A stretch of 64,000 nucleotides of DNA from Melastoma dodecandrum. Its lineage: Eukaryota > Streptophyta > Magnoliopsida > Myrtales > Melastomataceae. Both the position numbers and the translations under genes were made by a program. Positions 22,762-31,936 of this stretch are shown in pieces (positions within the stretch are counted from its first letter, which is position 1; each line of letters opens with the position of its first letter). Under the pieces are notes generated by a model. The model saw only the letters and a list, made by a program, of their open reading frames with translations. It was not told the DNA's origin and ran no database searches. The stretch lies in assembly GCA_029817715.1 (NCBI GenBank), contig JARUPY010000607.1:5332001-5396000 (forward strand), in the 5' to 3' direction.

Positions 22762-25044
22762 CTATTCTAATTTTATACAATTGTCTTCTCCCGTCTGCAT
22801 TGGTGCGCTATTTTGGGAGACTCCTTCCTTACTGTTGGCGTTTGTTATCTCGCCAACTTCTTCTTTCTCTGAGAGTCCCATCTGGTCTTGAACTGCTTCA
22901 AGAATCTGTTGTGATACTTGTTGGGTTCTCTCATCATGCTCGATTTGCTGATTCAAGGTTTTGTCGGTGAAATCAGCAATCTTGCTCCAAACCTCGAAGG
23001 TGTCGGTTCGGAGGTGCAACTCAGAGTTTTCTCGCCTCCAGAAGCTATCTAGAAGATCGAGCATTCTCTGCCATCCTCGGTCTCCTGCTTGTTCATCGAT
23101 GAAGCTTAAATTTGACCGAAGAATCGTGACGGTGACTATACCATCACAGAGCACGTAATATTCGTCCTTGCGGGCTAACACATGCTCTAGCACGTCTTTA
23201 AGGAACTCAACTTTTATGGCCTTTCGGACAGTCTTGTCTTTGTAGTATTTCCGCCATAACCCTCTCTGATCGAGGTCTTGTTTATGAGGTTCCGTCATAC
23301 GTCTACTCTCACACGGATGGATGTTCCATACTTGCAGATTTTGAAGTATTATCTTCCCATACTGCGGATGGTCTTCTTCCTCCATCATTGTGCTAGTAAT
23401 CAATGCCGTGGCATACTTTGGTCCGTAGCCTAGGCATCCGAGTATATACCTTACTAACGTAGGCAGGGGTTCCATACATTCTGGTTCTGATCTGTCGATC
23501 TCCAGTATGTCCACAAACCCAGCATACACATAAGGCGCTGCTACTCCCACCATATCTGAGTGTATTCTCAGAGACGGCCACTTCCCCGATATCCAGTGTA
23601 GATACGGTTGAAGCACAGTGTTTTCCTCAAGAGAGGATTCACTCATGTCTACTGTTACCCTTGGGACGTCATACTCTCTAACTTCCCCCGGTATTATAGA
23701 CATCGTTGTGGAGAATATCTGCTGCCTTTCTTTTTCAAAACGAGACAACTCCTCCTCACCTGAAGCCATTACAGATAGTTTGAACTCCAGATCTTTGATG
23801 TACTCAACTGTCTTTCTTGCGAAAAACTCAATCTGGCGGTTGTCACCACGTTTGACGCCACCTATGAGTCCTCCACAGACTACAGCCGCATCCCAACTTA
23901 GGGATTCGTCCTCAAATGAGTCCTCATCAAAAAACCAGGATCCTCCCAGATCCTTTTGGGTATTCCCATTATGGCCTTTGCCATTGTGGTTCTTACCCCC
24001 GTGACTGTTGTCACCAGACTCCTTGAATGAGTCTCTTACAGGAATTGCTTCCTCAAGGCTTTCTTTCTTTTCAAGATTACCTTCCAATGCCGCGTAAGCA
24101 CCTCCGAAGTCGAAGTATTGCTCACACTCCATTGCAGCCGCTTCCTCTGGTTCTCCCCTGGGTTCAGGGTCTACCACTTGGATTGGCTCGCCAATTATGG
24201 CCTTAAACTTAGCCTCTTCTTCAGCGTACTGTGTTTCCATATTTTCCTTCTGTTCCTCCTTGCTTTGTAACAAAGCCTTGTAGGATTTCACAGCCTGATT
24301 AATGGAAATTTTCTGCTCTTTGGCTAAGTTGTTTCGGCAGTAGTTGAACTGCTCCATGGTCAACGGAGACCACCAAGGTTCTTCAACCTTTCCGTCCTTC
24401 TTAGGACCATCTTTTGCAGAATCATCCTCTTTTGGACCAGAAGACCCAAGCCTCTTGGCTTTCCTCTTCTTCCTGGCTTTTTCCTTTGACTCGGCTTTTG
24501 CCTTGTCTTTCAGATCTGCCATTTCCACATCTCCTCTGGAGCTTTCCTCCTTTGGATCTGTCATCTTCTTCTGAAGATCTTTCTTCACATCTCTTTCGGA
24601 GTTGGTGTTACCCTTCTCCTTCAGATCTGTCTTCCCCTCCTGGGAAACTCTCGCTTTCTCCTTGGGATTGGTTATTACCTTTCCCTTAGATCTAGCCATT
24701 CCTTTCAAGGATTCTTTCGCCTTTCCCTTAGATCTGGCCTCAGCCTCTTTGGGATTAGCCATCTCCTTCTGGAGATCTGGTTTCGCCTTACTTTCGGAGT
24801 CAACTTTTGCTTTCTCCTTAAGTTCAGCCTTCCCCTTCTGGGAATCCGCAGTTTTCAGCTTCTTGGGACACTCATAAGAGCGATGCCCGAGTTGCTTACA
24901 CTGCCAGCAAAGCACTGCTGCCTTCGTTCCTGAAACAGAACCAGCATCACTATGCTCACCATCTCCCTTGTTAGGACATACCTTTCGGGAGTGTCCCTCT
25001 TTCTTGCATCCCCAGCATATCTTTCTCTTTGCAGCAGGATCCAT
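22762..25044 (-). CDS. Pararetrovirus ORF2: double zinc-knuckle protein of unknown function
   Basis: About 760 residues from the ATG at 25044 (MDPAAKRKICWGC). An upstream in-frame codon at 25077 is possible only with a non-ATG start or leaky entry. Two CX2CX4HX4C zinc knuckles stand at the N terminus (CWGCKKEGHSRKVC and CWQCKQLGHRSYEC, about residues 10–23 and 46–59), implying nucleic-acid binding. Then come about 140 residues of degenerate lysine/glutamate-rich repeats (KEKAKV-, SKGKAK-, LKDKAK-type), an acidic linker, and a C-terminal globular-looking part with several tryptophans that I do not recognise. It overlaps the end of ORF1 by 74 nt in the +1 frame, so translation probably relies on reinitiation, frameshifting or a spliced RNA. 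The frame is intact. Confidence 0.8.
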   Translation of the reverse strand: MDPAAKRKICWGCKKEGHSRKVCPNKGDGEHSDAGSVSGTKAAVLCWQCKQLGHRSYECPKKLKTADSQKGKAELKEKAKVDSESKAKPDLQKEMANPKEAEARSKGKAKESLKGMARSKGKVITNPKEKARVSQEGKTDLKEKGNTNSERDVKKDLQKKMTDPKEESSRGDVEMADLKDKAKAESKEKARKKRKAKRLGSSGPKEDDSAKDGPKKDGKVEEPWWSPLTMEQFNYCRNNLAKEQKISINQAVKSYKALLQSKEEQKENMETQYAEEEAKFKAIIGEPIQVVDPEPRGEPEEAAAMECEQYFDFGGAYAALEGNLEKKESLEEAIPVRDSFKESGDNSHGGKNHNGKGHNGNTQKDLGGSWFFDEDSFEDESLSWDAAVVCGGLIGGVKRGDNRQIEFFARKTVEYIKDLEFKLSVMASGEEELSRFEKERQQIFSTTMSIIPGEVREYDVPRVTVDMSESSLEENTVLQPYLHWISGKWPSLRIHSDMVGVAAPYVYAGFVDILEIDRSEPECMEPLPTLVRYILGCLGYGPKYATALITSTMMEEEDHPQYGKIILQNLQVWNIHPCESRRMTEPHKQDLDQRGLWRKYYKDKTVRKAIKVEFLKDVLEHVLARKDEYYVLCDGIVTVTILRSNLSFIDEQAGDRGWQRMLDLLDSFWRRENSELHLRTDTFEVWSKIADFTDKTLNQQIEHDERTQQVSQQILEAVQDQMGLSEKEEVGEITNANSKEGVSQNSAPMQTGEDNCIKLE

Positions 25045-28000
25045 CTGCAGAGTTTTTGGAAAGAGAGGTGTTTGCAAGTTCTCTAGAGAGAGAGTCAGCT
25101 ATTATGTTGTGGTCGGACTTGATGTATTCGACCTCGTATTTATAATAGCTTAATTGTTCTTGCAACCTTAAGAGTCTAGTTTGCCTAGCTTCCTTAAGGT
25201 TCAGACTCATAAACCTTTTTACATAGGTCGAGTCAGATCGCACTAAAAATGCTTTCGGTGCCAAAAAGATGTAAAAAGCCTTTATTCCATATTTTAAGGC
25301 TAATACTTCCTTTTCATGTATCGGGTACCGTAGTTCGTACCCCTTGAAGCTTCCCGACCAGTATTTGCACACCGGTTCTGGTTTGCGTCCTCTAATTTTG
25401 AGGACTGCTCCCCAATAATTTTCAGAAGCATCAACTTCCAAGACTAACTCGTCCTTATCCGAAGGTAGAGCAAGTTGTGGTAAATCTTTTACCTTTGCTT
25501 TAATCCTTTTAATGGATTGAGTGTCTTCATCTTCCCATTTCCAAGGATTCGTAGAAGAAGTTTTCTTCGCAATCCTACTTAGGTCTCGGGAAAGATCTTT
25601 CACAAACTTTCTTGCATAGTTAGCGCATCCACAAAATCTTTGGACTTGCTTCCTATCCTCAAGTCTGTCAGGAAAATTAACTATCTTCTCAGCAATATGA
25701 TTTTGCAGTTTTATTTTTCCCTGCTCAATCTCCATGCCTAGAAAGTTAACTGATTCCTTAAACCATTCTATCTTCTTTTCTGATAGAATCATACCTTCTC
25801 GTCGGAAAATATCAGTCACCTGATCTAGGTGCCTCATGTGTTCATCTTCAGACTGACTGTAGATTAGCACATCGTCAATATAGACCGCACAAAATTTTCG
25901 GATATGCTTAAAGGCATTATCCATTTTGCGCTGAAATACGCCTGGAGCATTTTTCAGACCGAATGGCATAACCAACCATTCAAACATTCCTCGCGGAGCA
26001 TTGAAGGCAGTTAGAGGAACCGACTCTTCTTCCATTTTGACTTGCCAGTATCCACTTTTCAAGTCAAATTTAGAAAAGTATTTTGGTTGACTCAAACTAA
26101 TCCTATCAATAAGATCTCCTGCAGTTGGAATCTTATAGCCATCGTCTTTTGTAGCTTTGTTAAGCTGCCGATAATCTATAACCATTCGTGCTTTACCTCG
26201 CACCTGCTCGGCATGGTTAATTACCATAAAGGCTGGACTAGAATGCGGACTGTAACTGTCCCTAATCAAACCCTTTCCAAGCAACTCAGGAATTTGTTTA
26301 TCAAACTCCTCAACCATCTCAGCCGTATACGTAATGTTTCTGGCTCTTATTATGGTTCCGGGATCCTTCAACTCTAATTTAACCTTTAGGCCATTTCGAG
26401 TCCATAACTTCAGCGGATCTTCACTGAAGTTATCGGCCAGTTTTATCAGGAATTTATCCCATTTCATTCCTGTTAACTTTACAGCCATACACACTTCCTG
26501 TTTTGGATTGGTAAACAGGTCGTCATACCAGCTATAATTACTGGTACTTGTTGGAGAAAACAGGGTTTGTTCCCATGATTCGTTCTCATCCAACCGTATA
26601 TCACCACGTTGAGCTCGCACTCTGAAAGCTCTTTCACATGGGATATCTCCACAGTATTCTGTCCGTTTTACCGGATAAAAGCCAAATTTTAACCGAAGTC
26701 TAGGCTCTTGTAGAATACTTATTTTTACCCCACCTATGGAAACATCATTTTCATTCTGCACAAAAGGAAGGTTTTCCTTTTGTCCTTTTAAAAAGGCGTT
26801 ACCAATAATGATGTCGGCCTCTAATAAAGGATGTGCAAGAATCTCTTTAATGATGAACTTTTGTCCACCAATAAAGACAGGCACGTTGCTTGCCTTGTGA
26901 CCAACAATTGTGGCCATACCATCGACGTTAACCATGTGGATGGGTTTTTGCAGTGGTTCCCACCACTCATCTGGCAAAGCATTGAGTCTAGCGCACGTTA
27001 TGCTACACCCAGTGTCTATCAGAGTATCTAAAGAATACTCATAGTATCCAGGAAATTTGAAAGTTAGAGCCACATATGTGCTCATATCTGTCTTCCTGAC
27101 ACTATACCCAATATTCTCAGGTACTCTTTGGGATGGTTCTATCATCCTCCAGATCTCGTCTATCGCAATAGATCTTTGCTTGGCTATCTGCTCGATAACC
27201 TTATAAACTTCAGGAATATCAGATAAAGAGCTACCAGTATTGGTTACTCTTAACATTCGTATATACTCCTCCCTCGATTGATCTACAGGGTCTTCATAGA
27301 CTGGTAATGATACCTGTCTATACCCCACGATTCTACCCGTATGTTGCGACGGGGTTCTCGAATCAACAGACCTTCGAGACGTCTCTTCTATTAGCGGAGG
27401 TGCGCTTGCAACCTCTGGTCTGGAGACTATTACGTCTTCTCCCACATCACTAGCTCTTGAAGAGACTTCAGAGGGCGTTCTATTGAACGGTTCTCTCAGG
27501 ATTGGTATCCTCACAGGCAGATGCCTGTCAGCCCTTTCGCTAAGCATAGGCAAATGCCTATTAGCTCTAAAACTGTCCCTTGACGGTTCTCCCAACATCA
27601 AAGTAATCTCGTTACCTCTTTGTCGGATATTGGCCGCACTAATTGGCCTAGAGCTATTACCAGGTTCAGTCATAACCCAGTTTCTTGGCCAGGTTAACTC
27701 TAATGGGTTTACCTCTCGCCTGTGAAACTGTTGGTAGTTATTATGACCTTCTTCGAACAACTCAGTAAGTCTTGAGATGTTCCTCACACCAGGACTAGTT
27801 GTATTTACCAATCGGTAAATCACTCTAGTGTGATACGCCAAGAACTTGGCCTGGGAATTCATCCTATCCATATTCATTGATTTTATCCTTAAGGTTAATG
27901 AATTTCCCAAACATCGATCGTTCAGAGCCATCATGAAATTTGGATGGACCTGGAACCATACAGGGCCATGCGCTAGGTTGGCCTGTATTCCTGATATCAG

Positions 28001-30193
28001 CTGATCTCTAAACTCTCGCCAACGTTTATCGATCACTGCTGCTACCACAGGGCTATCCGCTGGTAAATGAAACAGCGGAATTAATCCTACTTGGATCAAC
28101 CCAATGTGTATATAGTTATATATACCTCTCGCACGTTGCATGGTTTCCCGAATGCGTTGTACGTTGAGTAATGGGATATCCAAAGTCTCAAGTTCCGTAT
28201 TTGTCACTTGAGCCGTTGCTTCTGTTTGCGAGATGTCTATTATCGATCTAAAATTAAATCTCGATATATTATAGACTTCCCTCACATTAACATTAGGCAA
28301 CCTCCATTCCAGTACTGACTGGGATGGATCTTCGTACTGGTGGAATTCCTCCAATACCTGATTCGTTGTTTCCAGAGGAACCAACTCATCCCCATCTCCT
28401 TCTCTTTCTGCTCGCATCATGAACAGATGTTCGGTCCAGAGATCAGAATCTTCATCTGAGTCTGTATCATAATTAGACACTATCTCATAAATAGATTCTA
28501 CTTCCGAGTCTAAGTCGGAAATCTCTTGCTCATCTATTGGTTCATAAGCAAGGACTTTTTCCTCATGACTCCTGTCATCTAGGAAGACCCTACGGAGTCT
28601 TTCTCTCCTTTGGTTCTTCTTTGGACAACTATCCGCTTTGTGGTCTTTTGAACCACAAAACCAGCAGCAATTACAGCTGCTCAAGGGTTTCCCTTTTGGA
28701 CATTTAGGTTCTCTGCCATGCTTTCTCTTGAAAGCATCGATCCTATCTTTATCCTTTAGGTTGTCCCTTCTCCTTACAAACCTTCTTGGTTTGTAAGCAG
28801 GACCCCCTTTTTGTTTACTCTGGAAGTCCTTCTTGGGCCAAACTTTCTTCTTGTTGTACCCAACGAACTTCCTCTTACGAGGAAAGTTTCTTCTCTTCAG
28901 AGAGTCTCCTGGAGTACTGCGAATATCGCATCCGTACCTTCCAGGCACATACTCTATCTGAGAACAACAGCTCTTGTTTAGGTAAGGTAGCTTCTTAGCT
29001 GCCTCTTTTACCTGGAGCTCAGTACATGCTTTACGCATGGCGTACTTTACCGCCTGAATTTTACCTCCTAGTCCAGAGACAATCTTTTCCTCACTCAGAA
29101 GTAATTCATAGGCCTTTTGCGCAACTTCCGGCCAAGGTTCTGGGAGTTTTGCAAAAAAGGTTCCTAATATGAACTGTTGTGATACTACATCCAGATTGTA
29201 ATAATACTTCTTGAATTCACATACGTAGCTATCAAACCAGCACATATCACAGATCTGTAGTTTAACCAAAGCGGTCAATGACTGCTCTTTTTCCACAGTT
29301 TCAGTGGATAGTGAGAAACCACAGAACTCTCGTTTCAGGGCATCAGCGATTATTGCTAATACCCCATCAACCGTCAGCGCTTGATCTATCTTCTCCTTAA
29401 TGTCTGTGTGTTCCACTAAGGTTTTCCAGTATTTTTGCGCTGTACCCATGAGGGCTGCCACACACAATTCATAGACTGCTCCAGGAGGAACTCCTCCTGC
29501 AGACGCCGTCATCCGAATAAGTGATAACCACTCATCTATCTTTTCAGATACGTGCTTCTCACAATCAATGTCCAGAAAAGCACCAGGGGTAATTATTGGC
29601 TTTAATACATTATCTCTTGGGACAAACTCTTGTTTAGTCCGATGTGGATAATCAGGCCTGTAAATTTCCCTCTTCGCAGTTACCAGTTCATTAAACGTTC
29701 TGTTGTCTAAATGAACTGGGGTATCTTCTGCCAGACCTAAGGCTTTCCTTAAGTCTTTTGCCAACTCCCCACTTTGGGAGTTCAAGTTTGCGCTTCGCTT
29801 TTGTGAGTCTGAAATGAAAGGAGCTACTGACTCTCTATACATCTCATCCACACTCTTGCCTTGATTCTGTTTGGTATTTCTCCCTCCCAGATTCAATCTT
29901 TCTACTGGTTTTCCTGTTGTACTTTCCAGTCCAGAGGTCGCCTCGGCGTCAGGCCTCTTTAAACCTCTTTCTCTTTCCAGGGCGTCTAACATTGTATTTA
30001 CAATGGAGCCTACTTCCTTCGCCATTTGGTTTCGGCTTTCTAGACTTTCATTGCTCCCTTGAATTGTTAGCTGAGTTAAAATATCATTTATACTCTTGCT
30101 AACTCCAAAAGGAGATAATCTGGCCTCTGGAACGAACTCCAACCTTGAAGGAGTTCCAGAAGGATTTCCTGAAGATTTTCCTTCTCCAGCCAT
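24971..30193 (-). CDS. Pararetrovirus ORF1 polyprotein (CP–MP–AP–RT–RNase H)
   Basis: An uninterrupted 1,740-residue frame. In order: a coat-protein-like region (about 180–450) with Cys/Lys-rich end; a CCHC knuckle CWFCGSKDHKADSC (about 510); a 30K-type movement protein core (YIHIGLIQVGLIPLF to NSLTLRIKSMN, about 660–830); a retropepsin (LIDTGCS, about 1057, and IIIGNAFL); and reverse transcriptase (MVIDYRQLNKAT about 1338, FSKFDLKSGYWQV, YIDDVLIYS about 1436). RNase H ends the protein (LVLEVDASENYWG about 1584, VRSDSTYVKRF, DHNIIADSLSRE about 1697). There is no integrase. Each catalytic signature I looked for (DTG, YIDD, RNase H D-E-D positions) is present. The coat/zinc-knuckle region precedes the movement protein, the reverse of badnavirus-type polyproteins. 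The start is the first ATG after the right arm. Confidence 0.9.
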   Translation of the reverse strand: MAGEGKSSGNPSGTPSRLEFVPEARLSPFGVSKSINDILTQLTIQGSNESLESRNQMAKEVGSIVNTMLDALERERGLKRPDAEATSGLESTTGKPVERLNLGGRNTKQNQGKSVDEMYRESVAPFISDSQKRSANLNSQSGELAKDLRKALGLAEDTPVHLDNRTFNELVTAKREIYRPDYPHRTKQEFVPRDNVLKPIITPGAFLDIDCEKHVSEKIDEWLSLIRMTASAGGVPPGAVYELCVAALMGTAQKYWKTLVEHTDIKEKIDQALTVDGVLAIIADALKREFCGFSLSTETVEKEQSLTALVKLQICDMCWFDSYVCEFKKYYYNLDVVSQQFILGTFFAKLPEPWPEVAQKAYELLLSEEKIVSGLGGKIQAVKYAMRKACTELQVKEAAKKLPYLNKSCCSQIEYVPGRYGCDIRSTPGDSLKRRNFPRKRKFVGYNKKKVWPKKDFQSKQKGGPAYKPRRFVRRRDNLKDKDRIDAFKRKHGREPKCPKGKPLSSCNCCWFCGSKDHKADSCPKKNQRRERLRRVFLDDRSHEEKVLAYEPIDEQEISDLDSEVESIYEIVSNYDTDSDEDSDLWTEHLFMMRAEREGDGDELVPLETTNQVLEEFHQYEDPSQSVLEWRLPNVNVREVYNISRFNFRSIIDISQTEATAQVTNTELETLDIPLLNVQRIRETMQRARGIYNYIHIGLIQVGLIPLFHLPADSPVVAAVIDKRWREFRDQLISGIQANLAHGPVWFQVHPNFMMALNDRCLGNSLTLRIKSMNMDRMNSQAKFLAYHTRVIYRLVNTTSPGVRNISRLTELFEEGHNNYQQFHRREVNPLELTWPRNWVMTEPGNSSRPISAANIRQRGNEITLMLGEPSRDSFRANRHLPMLSERADRHLPVRIPILREPFNRTPSEVSSRASDVGEDVIVSRPEVASAPPLIEETSRRSVDSRTPSQHTGRIVGYRQVSLPVYEDPVDQSREEYIRMLRVTNTGSSLSDIPEVYKVIEQIAKQRSIAIDEIWRMIEPSQRVPENIGYSVRKTDMSTYVALTFKFPGYYEYSLDTLIDTGCSITCARLNALPDEWWEPLQKPIHMVNVDGMATIVGHKASNVPVFIGGQKFIIKEILAHPLLEADIIIGNAFLKGQKENLPFVQNENDVSIGGVKISILQEPRLRLKFGFYPVKRTEYCGDIPCERAFRVRAQRGDIRLDENESWEQTLFSPTSTSNYSWYDDLFTNPKQEVCMAVKLTGMKWDKFLIKLADNFSEDPLKLWTRNGLKVKLELKDPGTIIRARNITYTAEMVEEFDKQIPELLGKGLIRDSYSPHSSPAFMVINHAEQVRGKARMVIDYRQLNKATKDDGYKIPTAGDLIDRISLSQPKYFSKFDLKSGYWQVKMEEESVPLTAFNAPRGMFEWLVMPFGLKNAPGVFQRKMDNAFKHIRKFCAVYIDDVLIYSQSEDEHMRHLDQVTDIFRREGMILSEKKIEWFKESVNFLGMEIEQGKIKLQNHIAEKIVNFPDRLEDRKQVQRFCGCANYARKFVKDLSRDLSRIAKKTSSTNPWKWEDEDTQSIKRIKAKVKDLPQLALPSDKDELVLEVDASENYWGAVLKIRGRKPEPVCKYWSGSFKGYELRYPIHEKEVLALKYGIKAFYIFLAPKAFLVRSDSTYVKRFMSLNLKEARQTRLLRLQEQLSYYKYEVEYIKSDHNIIADSLSRELANTSLSKNSADGSCCKEKDMLGMQERGTLPKGMS

Positions 30194-30199
30194 TCAGAA

Positions 30200-30318
30200 A
30201 ATATTATTTTGAGACTTTGAAACTAAGGTCAAAGTTTAGGACCCGGAGAGATATTTTCCAAACTTGAGGATAGATTTGAAAATTTTTGTAACTTGGGGAT
30301 ATATTTGATAAAGCGGCC
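30200..30318 (-). repeat. Right inverted arm of the pararetrovirus unit
   Basis: Partner of 21664–21785. It runs from the 9-bp duplication to within a few bases of the ORF1 start codon, so the first codon of ORF1 lies immediately inside the arm. Confidence 0.75.
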
Positions 30319-30327
30319 TTATTTAAA

Positions 30328-31531
30328 ATATAATAATTTTATATAATGGTAGTATAATCCTTATCCTTGAACAAACTACCTGGTTTAGGGTTTCTTCTGT
30401 AGAGTCGCCGTTAATTTTTAAAAATTGGGAATTGAGAATCTATAGAGCTTAAAACGCCGTTTGACACGTAAGCATAAAAATAATATTAAATAATAAAATA
30501 AATATATATCATGATTCCAAACACGATAGAAAGTTATGCTGCTGCTTAATATGTTGAATCAGCTGTGATGAAAATGTCATTCAAATTCCCATATCTTAGG
30601 TTGTTAAGATATGTTTGGACGATTTTTTTTTTTTTTTTTGGTCACGACATTCAAGGAATAAATATGACAAACGTCTCTTTGATTTCCTTTCTTTATTAAA
30701 GTATAATATACAAATGCATACCTTTATACAAACCCTTATCTTTTGTATTTCTTTATCATTTTCTTAGGGGCAATACGTGTTGGGCTAAAATATAGAAAAA
30801 AAGAATTGTGGGGGGAAGAAAGAAGGATTCCTGGCTTTCCATCACAAGGCAAACAGCTGTGAAAGAAAACTACGAAAGGAATTTTACACGTTCTTGGCAG
30901 ATCACATCTTTTATTTTTTTTGGGTGCCCAAAATCGAACAAAATGTTTGATTGATTCCCAATATATATATATATATATAAGAGAAGAGAAAAGGAGAAGG
31001 ACATGTGTGCTGTCTTCTGAAAGGCCATGGAAGTGAATTCCCAAAAGGTGTTTGTTCACGACTGTAATTTAAAGAGGGGAGAGTTTAGACATGCTCATCA
31101 ACCAGGACGTGTTTGTTTCTGGTTTAAAAATAAAAATATGAGGAAAAAAAGTCTGTTATTGAAAATGAATGAGAACCTAACTTAATGAACATGCCACGTT
31201 ATTGAAAGCCCAAACCCAAATTCATCATCCGACACGACCAACTAAATGTTTACTTACTCCCCAATTTAACAACTCACACATCGAAACAACTTATAACTGA
31301 CACAATTCATTTTTTCGGATATTATTATTTCAATCTCTCCCATCCCATTAATGACAGACAATACGAACAACCAGTCCCTTCTCAACTGCTGCTACTACTT
31401 ATTATCGACGTGTCAAACATTTTATACATTAACTAATTAAGCTACGTTTAATTTACAAAAAGAATTCAGCAGGTGCACCCCCCCCGACTCTCCTTGGAGT
31501 GGAGAGCAGCAGCTTACTACTACTCCTCTGC
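30328..31531. other. AT-rich intergenic DNA upstream of sucrose synthase
   Basis: No gene seen. It contains a short (TA)n run at about 30961–30979 and presumably the distal sucrose synthase promoter. Confidence 0.6.
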
Positions 31532-31539
31532 TATAAAAT
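31532..31539 (+). promoter_or_regulatory. TATA box of the sucrose synthase gene
   Basis: TATAAAAT about 400 bp before the start codon, followed by a C/T-rich leader. The distance leaves room for a leader intron, common in this family, but its borders are not clear. Confidence 0.6.
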
Positions 31540-31936
31540 CATCACCTATACCAAACACTGATCGTCGCCCCCCACCCCATATCCGGTTTCTCCTTTCCTT
31601 TTGGTATCCTTTCATTTCTCCTCCTTTCTCCTATGCTTTGTTCTCTGGAAAGTCCCGACGTGTTCTACTTGTCCCAGATTGTTCTTACCAGTTGTCGTGA
31701 TCTCTCTCGCAAACGAACCTTCTTTTTATCAATACTCTATGTGAATTTCGCTGCCGATTTAATGATTTTTGAGAACCTGGATGCGAAATATGCTATCAGG
31801 CGTCGTTTGGTGGTGGATTTTTTTGTGGTGAAGCCGTCATCTTTTTCTAACATGAAGGTTTTCCTTGACTTCTGGGTTTGATTTCTTAGGAAAAGTTTGA
31901 TCCCAACAACTCTCGGAGCTTTTTTTGCTTTCAACC

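Larger units (their letters stand above)
21664..30318 (-). mobile_element. Endogenous pararetrovirus (Caulimoviridae), one genome length, bounded by inverted arms
   Basis: An 8,655-bp unit read on the minus strand. ORF1 is a polyprotein with coat-like region, zinc knuckle, movement protein, aspartic protease, reverse transcriptase and RNase H. ORF2 is a zinc-knuckle protein. These are followed by a TATA-type promoter, a small coiled-coil ORF and a tRNA-Met-type primer-binding site. There are no LTRs and no integrase, so it is a pararetrovirus rather than an LTR element. The ends are inverted arms of about 115 bp (GGC...TTATCAAATATGTCC at left, GGC...TTATCAAATATATCC at right). They are flanked by the identical 9-mer TTATTTAAA at 21655–21663 and 30319–30327. 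Two open frames and the CP/MP polyprotein suggest a florendovirus-like or other unassigned caulimovirid genus, but the genus needs a tree. The open frames have no in-frame stops, pointing to recent insertion. Confidence 0.88.

Noticed and set aside
24344..24877. Phenylalanine/leucine-rich plus-strand ORFs that look like membrane proteins
   Set aside because: They are antisense shadows of the lysine/glutamate repeat region of viral ORF2.
30961..30979. (TA)n repeat as the integration site of the virus
   Set aside because: TA repeats are reported near some endogenous pararetroviruses, but this one lies over 600 bp outside the arms and duplication.
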